Below, piece after piece: positions 11,033 to 23,129 of a DNA stretch of 64,000 bases (its first letter is position 1; the number at the start of each line of letters is the position of its first letter). Position numbers and translations under genes: made by a program. The stretch is from Oegoconia quadripuncta (lineage: Eukaryota > Arthropoda > Insecta > Lepidoptera > Autostichidae), in assembly GCA_949316235.1 (NCBI GenBank), contig OX438748.1, positions 27,336,836 through 27,400,835 of the forward strand, given 5' to 3'. The notes beneath the pieces were generated by a model. The model was given only the letters and a program-made list of their open reading frames with translations. It searched no databases and was not told where the DNA came from.

Positions 11033-11689
11033 ACCTTCTCTTTTTCTTCTAAAATACTGCAATTGAGGGGCTGTCCTGCGTTAATCTTGGCCGTCTATAT
11101 ACCCTTATAACATTATAGTTTCCGATTTCCATTTTCCTATCAGTAGAATAATATTATTAAGTCTATATATTACACTATGATCAACTTCGTGGCGCTCTTC
11201 ATACATATGTACATTATTAAAATGAGGGGAAATAATAAAAAAACTTCCCAAAGTCCCAGTTTTATCGGAAAACTTAATGTAGCAGGAGTTGTTTTGAAGT
11301 CTTTCACGACTTTAAGAGCCTCTTGATCATAATAAAAGTTGTCTTAGTCGCTACTTGTGTTGGTGAAATTAAAATGTTCTTTGTTTATTCATCAGCCATC
11401 ATAGATAATGGTCTGTTATGTTTTAACGTAAAGTGCGCCAGCCGGAAGATCAAAGACTCGACCAATGTATGTTACCAGTTCCGAGACGTAGCTTTACCAA
11501 TCGCGTTTTGCTCAAGCTCGTGGATGATCTTACAGTAGCTGATGTAAGATTGTTTACCTCTATGCATGCTGTGTTCACATCCAGTAGGATACATTCAGTT
11601 AATTATGTCGTAATGTTGGGTAAGACTGAAAATATTTCGAATTGTGTCCAGTTTTGTGATTCGTTTAAAAAAAAGAAAAAAAAAAGAGT
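11033..11689. other. no gene seen
   Basis: No recognised feature upstream of the RTE fragment. Confidence 0.5.
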
Positions 11690-11829
11690 ATTCTGATTAT
11701 CTGCGCCATTTAAGCGAAATCACATTGAGAGTTAGTAAAATGAAATGGGCTGGCCATATCGTTCGTCAAACTTCACGAATAGCCGATGGGTCGTTGGGAG
11801 GCTCATCACTAGACGAATGGACGACCTGA
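11690..11829 (+). pseudogene. RTE LINE C-terminal fragment
   Basis: A short open segment reads LRHLSEITLRVSKMKWAGHI and then VRQTSRIADGSLGG. The KWAGHI-R motif is typical of the C-terminal region of lepidopteran RTE elements. The frame ends at 11829 and the family's later GRP-TRWTDDL block is not in frame. Confidence 0.6.
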
Positions 11830-12084
11830 ACTGGTGCTAGAAGAGGATCCGTTCTAAATTAAAGACCTACGTCTTTGTACAGCAGTTATTATTGTTGTAC
11901 GGCCAAGCATAACTCATCCTTCTATCAATTAATGTACAAGCCCTGGATCTAGTCCACCGCCAATTCGATGCACGCATCATGATTAACGTATCAAACCATT
12001 ATTGCTATAAATCTTAATGTTTTGTCTTTTGTCAATTGTGTTCCTGTAACAGTGATGTTTTCTTGATGTATTGTTCTATATTTT

Positions 12085-12261
12085 AAGTATCGCTCTTCGT
12101 CTGCAATAAAAAAACTTTAAATTCGTTTATCCTTCCGAGGGTTTGCTGGAAGAAATCTCTTACAGAGATAAGCTCGCCTTTTGTGTATTGTAATTTCTGT
12201 CCTATGTTTGTTCAATGTATGTTTGTATACTTATATATGCAATAAAGTATTAAATAAATAA
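12085..12261 (+). mobile_element. LINE 3' tail
   Basis: GCTGGAAGAAATCTCTTACA, GAGATAAGCTCGCCTTTTGT and a final GCAATAAAGTATTAAATAAA match the tail at 19495-19590. This is a retrotransposon 3' untranslated region with a polyadenylation signal. Confidence 0.65.
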
Positions 12262-12353
12262 ATTATTAGTAGTAGGTCTTTGTCTTATACACACCTGTGT
12301 TAGCAAACTGACACATTGTCGGACGGTGACCCAGAGGAAACAATTTTATTTCT

Positions 12354-12373
12354 ATGACTGCTATAGCAGTCAT
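12354..12373. repeat. 20-bp perfect palindrome
   Basis: ATGACTGCTATAGCAGTCAT is its own reverse complement. Confidence 0.9.
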
Positions 12374-14030
12374 GACTCCATTAATGTATTAGCATAAGTA
12401 AGATTAGATATTTTTCTTTAAAGTAAAAAAAATAAATTCGTTCAATTTGAAATGGAACACATAACACACGATATCCGATGCCAAAATAAGCATAATACAT
12501 TAACTAACTCTTAAACGCACTCCATTACTCTCGACTCGTTAGAATCAACGTCGGGAGCCAATGTAACGTTGCCTTATTGACATTGACGTATTCCTGAGTA
12601 GGGTTGGCGAGTCGGGGTTTGTTTTTGGAAGAGATTTTTGTTATGACGAATAAAAAATGATAACCGTCTTTGAATCTCGGCTAAATGTTTGAGACAGCAG
12701 TGTCAGAAGCACTAGTATGCTAACAGGATAGATGGATACGAAACTAGTATTGGCTATTGCCTTCATAAGGTGGGTGTTGAACAAGCGCCACAAAGACGTG
12801 TATATAACGTTGAAAAGGATTAAATGTAGTGATTGCTACCAAGGTACGGGTGCTTTTTTTTATGCATAGCGTGTTAGCGAGTAACGGGTCCTACATGAAA
12901 GGTACCATAAGTAAGTGAGAGTTTTTTGGGGAACTTGCAATTTTTTTAAAGAAAACTGATATACGATTTTTATAAAAGTATAATACTTACTCTATTTTAC
13001 TCATATGGACTATTTCACTCGTAATTATAGTATATATGAGTGTGAAGTATATTGTGTTTTAAAAACCAATACGGGATAAATGTTACCGCTAGCGCTCTAC
13101 CAGATACAATTTGATATAATGAAGTTCCCAAAATCTTTCCCAAATGTAATTTAATCATATTTAATTCGAAACTACAAGGACTTCAAAGTTATGACTTTGG
13201 AAAATTAATTTTATTTAGTGAATACTTCTTCTCCAAACCATTCTCGATCAAATTATATAACCCACCTGGCAATGTTTATTTCAAAAATCTGTGTCGCATC
13301 ACCGATGTTTACGAATTTTATTCAGAGCAACCCTATTCAAAGGAAAATCGTATCCCGAAACATAATTTCGGAATGTCGTTATTCAGGTAATTCTCCCACT
13401 CGTAGGAGACTCGTTAGCGCGAATGTGATGCGAATAAAATTACTGTTGATTCAACCGATTGACATGTTATGCTAAATAAGACGTCGTCAACGTAGTCTTT
13501 TTAAGTAATCACAAGATTACGAAGATTATTTAAAAAGGACTTTGCTAGATGATTCCAATTACGGCGCAAATATGGCCGTTGATGGTGGAAACGTTAGGAT
13601 CGTGGAGACCAGGTGTATATTGTCTCCGTCTGTAATTATTTTTAGCATCCAGTTGAGGCTTCAAATGACGGGAAGGCTAGTCTATTATTATGTATGTCTC
13701 GCTGTACAAAGAGATAACGTACCTTACCACTATGTACTTTTTCGGTTTTGCAAGATCTATCGCAAAATTTTCTAACTGTATCTATTAACTCAACTAACTA
13801 ACTGTATCAGTTGTAGGTTATTTTGGTCAATCTGAAACAATCTTTAAAGACCATTATTGAAAATTTAGGAAATCCCGGAGATGATTAAATCTATAATCGA
13901 GTTAAATGCGAGATTTCCTGGAATGAATATTGGCCTAAACGACTTTCACCAACATAGCTAAAAACCTTCTTGCAAATACTAGTATTAGTACTTTTAAGCA
14001 AAAGATAACCACTATCTATTTTATAATAAG
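12374..14030. other. no gene seen
   Basis: A possible very decayed antisense SINE-A tail at 12854-12884 (TATGCATAGCGTGTTAGCGA) is the only hint of a repeat. No coding signature was found. Confidence 0.45.
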
Positions 14031-14153
14031 GTTCCAGTGGACATTCAAAAGTTACCTTTAAATAAATTCAAAACCATAATAAAACAGACATTATTTACCA
14101 AAGGCTATCATAAAATTTCTGACTATCTGGATGATAAGCAAGCATGGACATAG
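14031..14153 (+). pseudogene. LINE reverse transcriptase C-terminus (CR1 group)
   Basis: From GTT at 14031 the frame reads VPVDIQKLPLNKFKTIIKQ and TLFTKGYHKISDYLDDKQAW, then T and a stop at 14151. The pattern of P..I..LPLNKFK..IK..L..K.Y+...D+L.D...W is the usual end of CR1-group LINE ORF2. Upstream sequence is too decayed to follow. Confidence 0.75.
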
Positions 14154-14385
14154 ACCGCTCGGCGATATTCAGTCTAATTATATAATATAATATAATTGTA
14201 ACCCAAACTTATTTAAAAGAGCAACCCTTGAGTTTCTTGCTCGTTCTTCTCTGGGGAATCTGCTTTGCGAATGAGCAATAATGTCAATAATTTTAATATT
14301 AAGATAAAAAATGTGACGTTTTCAAGTGATAATCTTTATCCTACGAAATAAATATTTTTTGACTTTAACTTTGACTTTGACTATC
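14154..14385 (+). mobile_element. 3' untranslated region of the LINE at 14031
   Basis: GAGTTTCTTGCTCGTTCTTC, then AATAAATATTTTTTGACTTT and a short (CTTTGA) run. The terminal hexamer repeat acts as the tail. Confidence 0.6.
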
Positions 14386-14934
14386 AAATCGGTTTGGCAT
14401 CAGGGTGCTGAAGACAGACACGCAGAGACAAAGACTTTAAACAAGTCTTTTTCTTGGGTCGAGAGTTAAAAGTTAATTCGCAATATTTACTTATGCTAAT
14501 TCTGTTGATTCAGCCGATTGAGGAGTTATGTTAAATGAAACGTGGAGGAAGCCTTTTTGTAACATGCTTACGAAAAGAATTAACAAGAAATTCCTTGATT
14601 TTTCTTTACGGTTTAATCGTGCAGATTAATTTATTGCTTAATCGTTTGGTGTCGAACTTTTCGAAACATTTCTTTTATTATTGCTATTATTAGATTCTAT
14701 TCTGAGTATCTCTATATCTAAATACGTTCGATCTATTAGACTCTCAAGTATAATTATTAGGCTATCCCTATTTCGGTGCAACAATATGAATTAATTTATC
14801 CTTATGCAATCGAATTTCAGTCAGGCAAGTCAATGGGTTCGTCAAGTCCTTCTTTAATACGGACCTACGATTCCCTGTTTAAGTATTCATTATTATGTCA
14901 TTGGCAATTGCAATCATATTTACAGATTTCATCG

Positions 14935-15205
14935 TCATAATATCAGCCACAGGACGTGCACTGCTGAACATTGGCCTCCACCATATATTTCCAGAGCGAT
15001 CTGTTGGAGTACCCCCTGCCCCGCTACCATGACCGCTACCCAAGCCAAGAATAGCTGGGCCGGGGACTGGAAGTCTGGTCCTTCTTTTATCTTGCTGAGG
15101 GAAAGTTTGCCATAATCGCCACGCTAGACAAGTGGGTTGGCGATCGCAGACCTTAGGAGCTTTAGGCCAGTGACGCTGCTGCCCATTACTGTACCAAGAT
15201 ATCAA
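14935..15205 (-). mobile_element. RTE LINE 3' end, antisense
   Basis: ATATCAGCCACAGGACGTGC and ACTGCTGAACATTGGCCTCC are the antisense of the RTE end, whose sense strand has the family's 'cagcagt' segment. Further in, CGCCACGCTAGACAAGTGGG and TTGGCGATCGCAGACCTTAG look to be from a related LINE. No long intact frame. Confidence 0.45.
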
Positions 15206-15389
15206 AAACCCTCATGCTATCCATCCATCAAATACTGGATAAAACTTTATGAAAATGTTAATTTGAAATTGAAACTGTTCTCGCGCATGTTTTAACATTA
15301 ACCTACTTTAAGAAGGTCTATTGAGGAAAATGAGTTTTTTAGTGGAGATCACATCTCGGCAAACGTAGTACTTAAATGGTGAACCGAAG

Positions 15390-15466
15390 ATCGGGTTTAG
15401 CGACAAGCTCTGGAAAAGACCTATGTCCAGCAGTGGACAAGGATAGACTAATGATGATGACATAGA
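15390..15466 (+). mobile_element. RTE LINE extreme 3' fragment
   Basis: AAAGACCTATGTCCAGCAGT and GGACAAGGATAGACTAATGA, followed by GATGATGA, is the common end of lepidopteran RTE copies. Confidence 0.5.
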
Positions 15467-15686
15467 TTCTAATCTAACAAACCGTAATAGTAACAGGAAA
15501 AACCTTAACCAATGTAGAGCCAATCTGTTCAAAGTGACGAACTTATTCTTGCAGAAAAGACCATGACCAAGTCCACGGTGCGCGTCCAATATCATTCCGG
15601 ATCAGGAAAGTGAAGTAATGCTATTGGTGGATTTTTTCCTCGCGCATCGCTTGGCTACCTTGTACAGCTCTGGTGGTGCACCCTTA

Positions 15687-16156
15687 GGGCCGTATTATAA
15701 ATCGATTTTGAAATTGAGTCTCAATACTTTTTTTTTGATACTGTTTTAATATGCAACAGAAGCTCAAGCGTCAACTTTAAGTTCATCTCAAACTTGGGAA
15801 CGGTTTTTTTTAATCCACAACGGGTTAGCACTTGACCTCAATCACACCTGATGTTAAGTGAAGATAAGGCCGAAACTTACCCGGTACTGACCCGGAAACC
15901 CCATCTTATTTGGGGGACTGGCTATCTTATCTATGACAACCGGAACACAACAATGCTATTAACATTGCTGTTTGGCGGCAGATTTAGATAAGATGGTGGT
16001 AGCTAGCCAGACGGACATTTAATATGCCGTACCACCAACCAAACCGAGTACTAAATAATGTACCCCGCTGGGGATCGAACCCGCGACCTCCGAACCGTAA
16101 AGTCAATGTTGTTTACATTGAGCCACGGAGGCGGTAACGGTTTATTAATACGGGCC
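15687..16156 (+). mobile_element. MITE-P, two-ended, split by a SINE
   Basis: The left end GGGCCGTATTATAA and the right end TTATTAATACGGGCC are inverted repeats, flanked on both sides by TTA (15684-15686, 16157-16159). A 3-bp TTA duplication suggests a PIF/Harbinger-type nonautonomous element. Without the inserted SINE it would be about 130 bp. Confidence 0.7.
15807..16135 (-). mobile_element. SINE-A inside MITE-P
   Basis: A complete copy flanked by the 8-bp duplication AACGGTTT (15799-15806 and 16136-16143). The duplication proves a recent-style insertion into the MITE. Confidence 0.88.
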
Positions 16157-16159
16157 TTA

Positions 16160-16750
16160 GTTCCAGAATTCGCAAAATGGTCATCCATCCAAAGCGTAGC
16201 TTAACTTTGATTATCGACAATTTCTGAATCCCACTGAAGATGAAACTTGCGGGTAGGGTAACTTTCAATTATTTAAATTGAGTCTTTAAACTTCAAAGTG
16301 TAGCTCGAGGGCGTTCTATTGAGTAAAAGACGTTGATCAATTAGAAACCGTAATTGGGACGTTGGATTTCACAATTATATGGATTTTGTAATGGATTTTA
16401 TTAACGGTGTAGAAATCTACAAAATTTACCATAAAAGCTGTGAGAAACAAGAGACTTTTATTTTTATGGATGTTGGATAAGTAGACCGAGATTGGAACAA
16501 TTTTGGACAAATACGTAGTAATGGCAGAAGTTTTCCGCGCCAAAATATTGGCGATAGGTTCGTTACGAAAAAAGTTGGTAATAGAAAAACGTGACTTTTG
16601 CAGAGTATGTTTTCACATTTTTAGTGTTTCATCCTTATCAAAAGTACTTGTGGTCTCTTCCTCTTGTCCGTCACAATTTAAATACTATTAGATGTAGCTT
16701 ATAAGGCATGATTAAAGTAAATATTGACTCAATTACATAATACGTTTAAC
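16160..16750. other. no gene seen
   Basis: No recognised feature. Confidence 0.5.
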
Positions 16751-17081
16751 AGCCTCCGTGACTCAATGTAAACAACATTGGGTTTACGATTCGGAGGTCG
16801 CGGGTTCGATCCCCAGCGGGGTAAATTTAAGTACTCAGTTTGGTTGGTGGTAGAGTATTTTAAATGTCCGCCTGGCTAGCTACCACCATCTTATCTAAAT
16901 CTGCCGCCAAGCAGCAATGTTAATAGCATTGTTGTGTTCCGGTTGTCAGAGATAAGATAGCCAGTCCTCCAAATGTGTTGGGGTTCCCGGGTCAGTACGC
17001 TTCCACCTTCGACCTCATCTTCACTTAACATCTGGTGTGATTGAGGTCAAGTGCTGACCCGTGGTGCATAAAAAATAAAAA
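16751..17081 (+). mobile_element. SINE-A, full length
   Basis: Head GCCTCCGTGACTCAATGTAA, B-box-like GGTTCGATCCCC, body, tail and A-rich end are all present. One of the best sense-strand copies. Confidence 0.88.
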
Positions 17082-18591
17082 TGGAGTCTTACAGTTTTCG
17101 ATCATAGAATTTTGATTACTTTTTATTAATTGTGTAAAATATTTTGTTAATAAATAAATAATAATAATAAAAATAATAAATAATTACTGACAACTGATTG
17201 GTGTATTTACTTGTAACCCTACCTTCGCAACCAACGAGCGCGAATGCCGCTACCGGTAAATATTTATACGACGAATACGAATGTTTTATTCCGGAGACAT
17301 GGATGTTTAGGTAAATATTTATTTACTTATTTATTTTATTTAGAAAACAGTCAATTTATAATTTACAGCTTAGTCACCTAAATGGAAAGAAAGAAAAATT
17401 TATTTAAACCCATCTCATGACACAAACAATCAGGTACAAATATTACAAAGTCGAGACACATACAAAAAATTACATTGTGTTTGCCATCTAATTGTCGATA
17501 TCGTAAGGTGGAGTTAAAAAGGTCTCCAACTCAGCATGGGTTGTAGCCATTCACAACAACGCTGGTTTTCAATGGAGCCTCCAAATGACGCACGGACCCT
17601 GGTCAACAAATAGGCGTCTTAAATAATTTATATTATCTACAAAGTATTTATTTAAAAACAGTAACAAATAAAGAGATGGAATTTAAATATGTATTATATA
17701 AATATATAATAGGTAGTTCTCCAAATAATCCAATACGAGCACTAGGGATAACGCTTTTTACACACCCACTATGGATGCAAAGTCATTTGCCGAAGTTGAA
17801 AGCAAAAACAAAAGCTCCACAATGAAATGCATGTGCTTCGGGATTTGAATTGTGAATACCTAGGAGTGGCTTAGGGTTACTGATGATTTTATTTAAAGAA
17901 ATTAATGTTTTATTTGTAACTGATAGGAAAATTACAAAAGAGGAATATAGCCTACAAATAGTAAACGCTAGTCAGATCTTCTTCCATTGGGAGCGTGCCT
18001 AGAATATTAACAGCGTCCTCATTGGATTGTCAGGCTTATCCGAGGTGTGTGCCCGCCCAATCGACCACACAGGAGGTGATCGGATCTGTCAAGACATCAG
18101 GATAATGGAACAAATTCCAAAAACCTTGTAACGAATTACTGGCTGTTCATGTCGGATTATTACACTCTGTATGCATGTCCGTCTGTCAAAGACACGAAAA
18201 CAACATCATTGATAGAGTCAATCGGAATACGATCCCCCGCCTCCCTCTTATCTCATCTAGTTTACAGAATTAAAGTTTAAATCAAATATTTGGTCTCCTT
18301 GAGTTTTATGGATGACGGCTATCCATCTGGTCACTCATGGTGTTGATGAGGAGGCCAATTATTTTTGCGGTATTTCATATCTCCTCTATCTTGTTGTTGA
18401 GGTGGGTTCTCCACGGATGGAGTTATTGGTGCGGGTAACTATAAATCTTCCCCAGGAGACATTTTACATCTGGCCATCTGCAGCCGATGATGTAGCAGTA
18501 AGGTAATGATCGACAAACTAGTCAGCACAGTTGACAAAATTTGCAGAGAAACTTTGCAGAAGGCATCATCCGCATCATTTTCCCGCATAAC
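17082..18591. other. no gene seen
   Basis: A possible antisense retroposon tail (GAAAGAAAGAAAAATTTATT, about 17387-17407) is present; nothing else was recognised. Confidence 0.45.
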
Positions 18592-18924
18592 ATTTTTTTA
18601 ATTTGCATAACGGTTTGGTACTTGACCTCAATCACACCTGATGTTAAGTGAAGATGAGGCCGAAGGTGGAAGCGTACTGACCCGGAAACCCAAACACATT
18701 TGGGGGACTGGCTATCTTATCTCCGACAACCGGAACACAACAATGCTATTAACATTGCTGCTTGGCGGCAGATTGAGATAAGATGGTGGTAGCTAGCCAG
18801 GCGGACATTGAATATGCCCTACCACCAACCAAGCCGAATACTTAAACATGTACCCCGCTGGGGATCGAACCCGTGACCGCCGAATCGAAAACTAATGTTG
18901 TTTACATTGAGCCACGGAGGTGGT
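18592..18924 (-). mobile_element. SINE-A, near full length
   Basis: Complete, with substitutions in the B-box-like region and head (GAGCCACGGAGGTGG). Confidence 0.85.
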
Positions 18925-19185
18925 TAAACTTTTCAGCATTAAGTTGTACGAGTTGATGTGATGTGGATTGCTTTCTTACTGCGTAAAATTAAAAGACTAA
19001 TGCGTTTAGCTTACTATTAAACGAATTTTCTAGAGGTGGAAGTGAGTTTTCTAGGATGGGCGCTACCTTTATTATTCTTTCCCCTCCGACCCTAGCATCG
19101 CCCATAAATATTACGTTCCATGCCAATGGCTTTCCGTTCTTACTGATAGTGTTTGATGGCGATTTTTACACTTTTTATTGTGTTA

Positions 19186-19600
19186 CTGTCTTACTGCCAA
19201 AATTAATTCAGGATAGCCCTTCAATTGCAGTATTTAAGAAAAGGCTAAAAGAGCATTACCTCTCCCATCTTTCGTGATATTAGTATGTGTATGTAGGTTT
19301 ATAGTATATATATATTTAAATTATGTTATGTATATATTTCGCAGTAGGTATATGTAATATATTTAGTGTAAGTTTATTATTCAGTTATCTTTTCTTTTTT
19401 TTTTATTTGTTTTATTATTCGTTATAGGATTTTTTCTTTTGCACACAATTTACTGCTAAACCCCAAATTTACTAAGTTTCCTATTTCAATGCTCAGGTTG
19501 GCTGGAAGAGATCTCTTAAAGAGATAAGTCCACCTTTGTACGTGACCTATTGTTTGTGCTCTGTTATTGTAATATTTTGGTGCAATAAAGAATATATATA
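19186..19600 (+). pseudogene. LINE C-terminus and 3' tail
   Basis: The frame ending at 19277 closes with LPKLIQDSPSIAVFKKRLKE and HYLSHLS, a usual C-terminal pattern of Jockey/CR1-group reverse transcriptases. After an AT-rich segment comes GCTGGAAGAGATCTCTTAAA, GAGATAAGTCCACCTTTGTA and GTGCAATAAAGAATATATAT, the same tail as at 12085-12261. Confidence 0.6.
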
Positions 19601-20285
19601 CTTTGACCAACATCAAAGCTGCTATTCTTCCTTCTCGTTTGCTCAATTTCTATTATCACTAGATGATTTAAAACAGTCTCATACATTCCCAACAAACAAC
19701 AACACGCGGATATGACGATCCCTCGCATCACTATTGTTTATCGCGTTCACACTGGCTGCAGATTTACCTGTTTACCTTCCACTGGTTCCAGTCGAGTGTC
19801 CAAGGTATTTCTCCGGTTTTTGTGAATCAAAGCTCAGTGGACGTTGTTTTTCATTCGTTCAACTGTTATGGAGATTGTGGCTTTAATTTTTGGAAGCTCT
19901 TCTTTTTTTTAATTTTAGGAAAATTTTATACAATGTTATACTTTCTTATAGAAAGCTGAAATATAACTGTTTGAGTAATACTAAGTATGGTGTAAGAAAC
20001 GTTATAGTATTAAAAGGATTAGGTTTATATGTATAAAATGTACGTAATTATGCTCAAGTTAGATGAATTCCAAAACTATCATTAATCAGAAATGAAGCAC
20101 AACTTTATCATTTTTGATTTTAGATAATTTGGAGGTAAATGAACAACTGTTCATTCAGGCTATGACACATTGGGTATTATTATATTGTTTTCTCCCTATT
20201 TCATTAATTAGGTAATCTTGAATTTGTTTTGTATCGTTTGGCATTTGAAAGATGTGTTATAGAATTTCTTTTCACTTTTTCTCCC
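19601..20285. other. no gene seen
   Basis: No recognised feature. Confidence 0.5.
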
Positions 20286-20370
20286 TTTTTTTATGAACAA
20301 CGGATTGGTACTTGACCCCAATCACACCTGATGTTAAGTGAAGATGAGGTCGAAGGTGGAAGCGTACTGA
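20286..20370 (-). mobile_element. SINE-A, strongly 5'-truncated
   Basis: T-run, tail, and GAAGATGAGGTCGAAGGTGG through GCGTACTGAC only. Confidence 0.8.
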
Positions 20371-21927
20371 CATAACCTTAAGAAACGATGTAATTTAGGA
20401 AAATTAGAAATCATGTCTGACTTCCAATTAGACACATAATGTATCCTATATTGAAGACCAAACTTTTAGAGTGTGTGACCATCTCATTTGATTTTATTTT
20501 TTGACCCGATAAAACATTGCTCGTCATCAGGAACAATACGAATGCCATTCCCAAGTCTGACATTATCATTGATTTTTCTCCATGAAATGTCTCACAACTA
20601 CGACACACTTTTAAATTATCCATTATCACGTGTTAGTCATGGTACATCTATATAACATGGCGCTCAGTATCCCACCTCCTACTCCTAATGTAATATGTCG
20701 TCTGAAAGCAATTTGCCTCGCCGTATGCGGTCCTTCTTTCATTAGCCATGGATATAGTCATCTTAGTGCGGATTGGCTGAAGAAGGGGAATCTTTAACAG
20801 TGATTTGCAGTGTATCGTTCAACAGACCTAACAACGTATATTAGTTTAAAAAATACTTTGCGTGACTTACAAATGTGAAGCATAAGCTCAGACACTTGGA
20901 GTACCACCGAAAGAAGGAGTGACGTTGGTAGGAGCAAAAACTAGCGAAAAGTCATTTATTAAATAAAAGCATAATAACCGTCTTCAAACGAAAAAACAAT
21001 TATCAAAATCGATTAAAAATTGATGAAGATATCGCGTAACAAACATATTATTATGAAAAATAATAGACCCGTCAAAAACTACACGCAGCAGAGCTCAGCA
21101 ACATTAATTATGTCATCAAAGTATTCAACTAATTACATACTATTTGAGTCTATCTCCGGAAAGCAATCTTAGCCAAACTTACTTGAAACCACTCTAGCGG
21201 TAACACCTGTCAAACAAAAAAAAACAATCCTCAAAATCGCTTAACAACTGATGGAAATATGGATGAACATACATAAAAAAAGACGCAGCTAAGACCAACA
21301 TAAAAAATACAGTCGAATTGGAACCGCCTCCTTTTGAAATCGAATAATAAGAGTGGATTCTCAGGACTGCGTGTACTGTAAATACAAGATGTAAGTACCA
21401 AGTAGTGGGGCGTTTATTGCACAAGCTCATCCACCAGTCTCGCCTCTTTTCACAATATCTAAAGGTATCAATACACTTGTTTGTTTATTCTTCTTAACTT
21501 ACATTCACCAACGTTCCCTGCACCAGAGCCAATTCAGAACGGATCAACTATAAGCCACTGAGTTTGTTCTAAGTAAAACTTTCCGTGGTATTTTCCATTG
21601 ACATTGTAAGTTACTCCTTCTGCTATAAGGTTAAAATTTACATGGCAGTTTTTTGCATAAAAGACGTTTTGGTTTAGAAAAATGTGACGGCTAGTTTGAA
21701 AAGGGTCTGCTATGTTTTTAAAGTGAATTATTTTGAAGTAAGGCTTCCGTATTGGAAGAATAAACATTTGTAGAGAACTGTGGTTGCTCGGTCTGTTGTT
21801 TTGATAGTAGGAAAATACCAAAAATATTGATATGGTATAGATTAACCATATGTAACAAACGTGGCAGCAATATGTACGTATTACTAAATTACTGACGTAA
21901 AATATTACATACAATTATAACTATAAA
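20371..21927. other. no gene; weak internal similarity
   Basis: Segments near 20990-21110 and 21215-21300 share ATC(C)TCAAAATCG- and GATG(A)A(G)ATAT-type blocks and may be copies of one old repeat. No domain was seen in the open frame at 21534-21914. Confidence 0.4.
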
Positions 21928-22131
21928 CTAGCGTTACCCGCGACTTCGTCCGGGTAGAATTGATTCTACTACCAAATGCGTTAGAAATAGCAATAGCGCT
22001 ACCGCTATGTACTTTGTGGCAATAGCCAATATTATGTTAATCCAGGTCCTAATCTGCTGCTAACCAAAATTTCAACCAAATCTATCCAGCCGGTTAGGCA
22101 TTAAGAGGTAACACACATACACAAACTTTCG
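21928..22131 (-). mobile_element. Helitron-like element, split by a SINE
   Basis: Antisense 3' end CTAGCGTTACCCGCGACTTC at the left, running to CACAAACTTTCGCATTTT. Its 5' remnant (TAATATT) reappears right of the SINE at about 22424. Confidence 0.7.
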
Positions 22132-22420
22132 CATTTTTTTTATGCACGGCGGGTTCGTACTTGACCTCAATCACACCTGATGTTAAGGGAAGATGATTTG
22201 GGGGACTGGCTATCTTATCTCTGACAACCGGAACACAACAATGCTATTAACATTGCTGTTTGGCGGCAGATTTAGATAAGATTGTGGTAGCTAGCAGGCG
22301 GACATTTAAATTGCCCAACCACCAGCTAAACGGAGTACAAAAATGTACCCCGCTGGGGATCAAACCCGTGACCTCCGATTCGTAAACCCTATGTTGTTTA
22401 GATTGAGCCACAGAGGCGGT
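22132..22420 (-). mobile_element. SINE-A inside a Helitron-like element
   Basis: Tail and head present, with a roughly 40-bp deletion joining GGGAAGATGA to TTTGGGGGACTGG. Confidence 0.82.
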
Positions 22421-22438
22421 TTTTAATATTTGTGCAAC

Positions 22439-22505
22439 TTTCAGCCCGCGACTTCGTCCGCGTGGAAGATTTCATCAAAATCCTATATGTTAATCCAGGT
22501 TCAAG
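22439..22505 (-). mobile_element. Helitron-like 3'-end fragment
   Basis: GCCCGCGACTTCGTCCGCGT followed by GGAAGATTTCATC and GTTAATCCAGGTTC. The CTAG end is not preserved. Confidence 0.5.
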
Positions 22506-23129
22506 CGGCAGGCCTCTTAGCTTTTGCCAGGACCTAGGACGGAGGAAAAGATCCTGGTTGCAGCATCAGTTCATGTCTCATATGAATGTATTGCTGAACG
22601 AATATGCAAAATTTGAGCTCCTCGGGTAAGCAGAAAATTGTTTCATCATTACATAACGGGTTTTAACATACAGCAATAAAACTCTCTTTGAAATTAATAA
22701 CTTCAATTCTGAAAACAAATTCAATTCATAAATAATTTCACATAATTATGAAGCTGAATATATAACGTTCTGGATTCTCATTTAGTAGGTACCCATATAA
22801 GGTGGAAAGGGTCCTAATTCGGAACAGAAATTAAGTTGTATAATGTAAGCTTATGTACTTACAGTACAGTATATATATGAGACAGTACTGATGGCGTAGG
22901 ATAATTGAAGCAATCACCTTCCAACAGTTTCTTTTAACCGACGACGAAAGACGACGGGTGTTATGTGTTTCACGGCATTGTTTGTGTATGTGTGTGTACA
23001 GGCTTTCTTCGAATGTCCTCAATAATGCGTGTGCGGTCCGACTTGAGTGCAACATTTGAGATTAAACCAGTGAAAAGACTTGATGAATATCGATTCAGCC
23101 GTTTCGAACATATATTGCTAAATAGCAGA
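22506..23129. other. no gene seen
   Basis: No recognised feature. Confidence 0.5.

Noticed and set aside
16751..16830. tRNA gene at the SINE-A head
   Set aside because: Acceptor stem and anticodon arm do not pair properly, and it is always followed by the SINE body.
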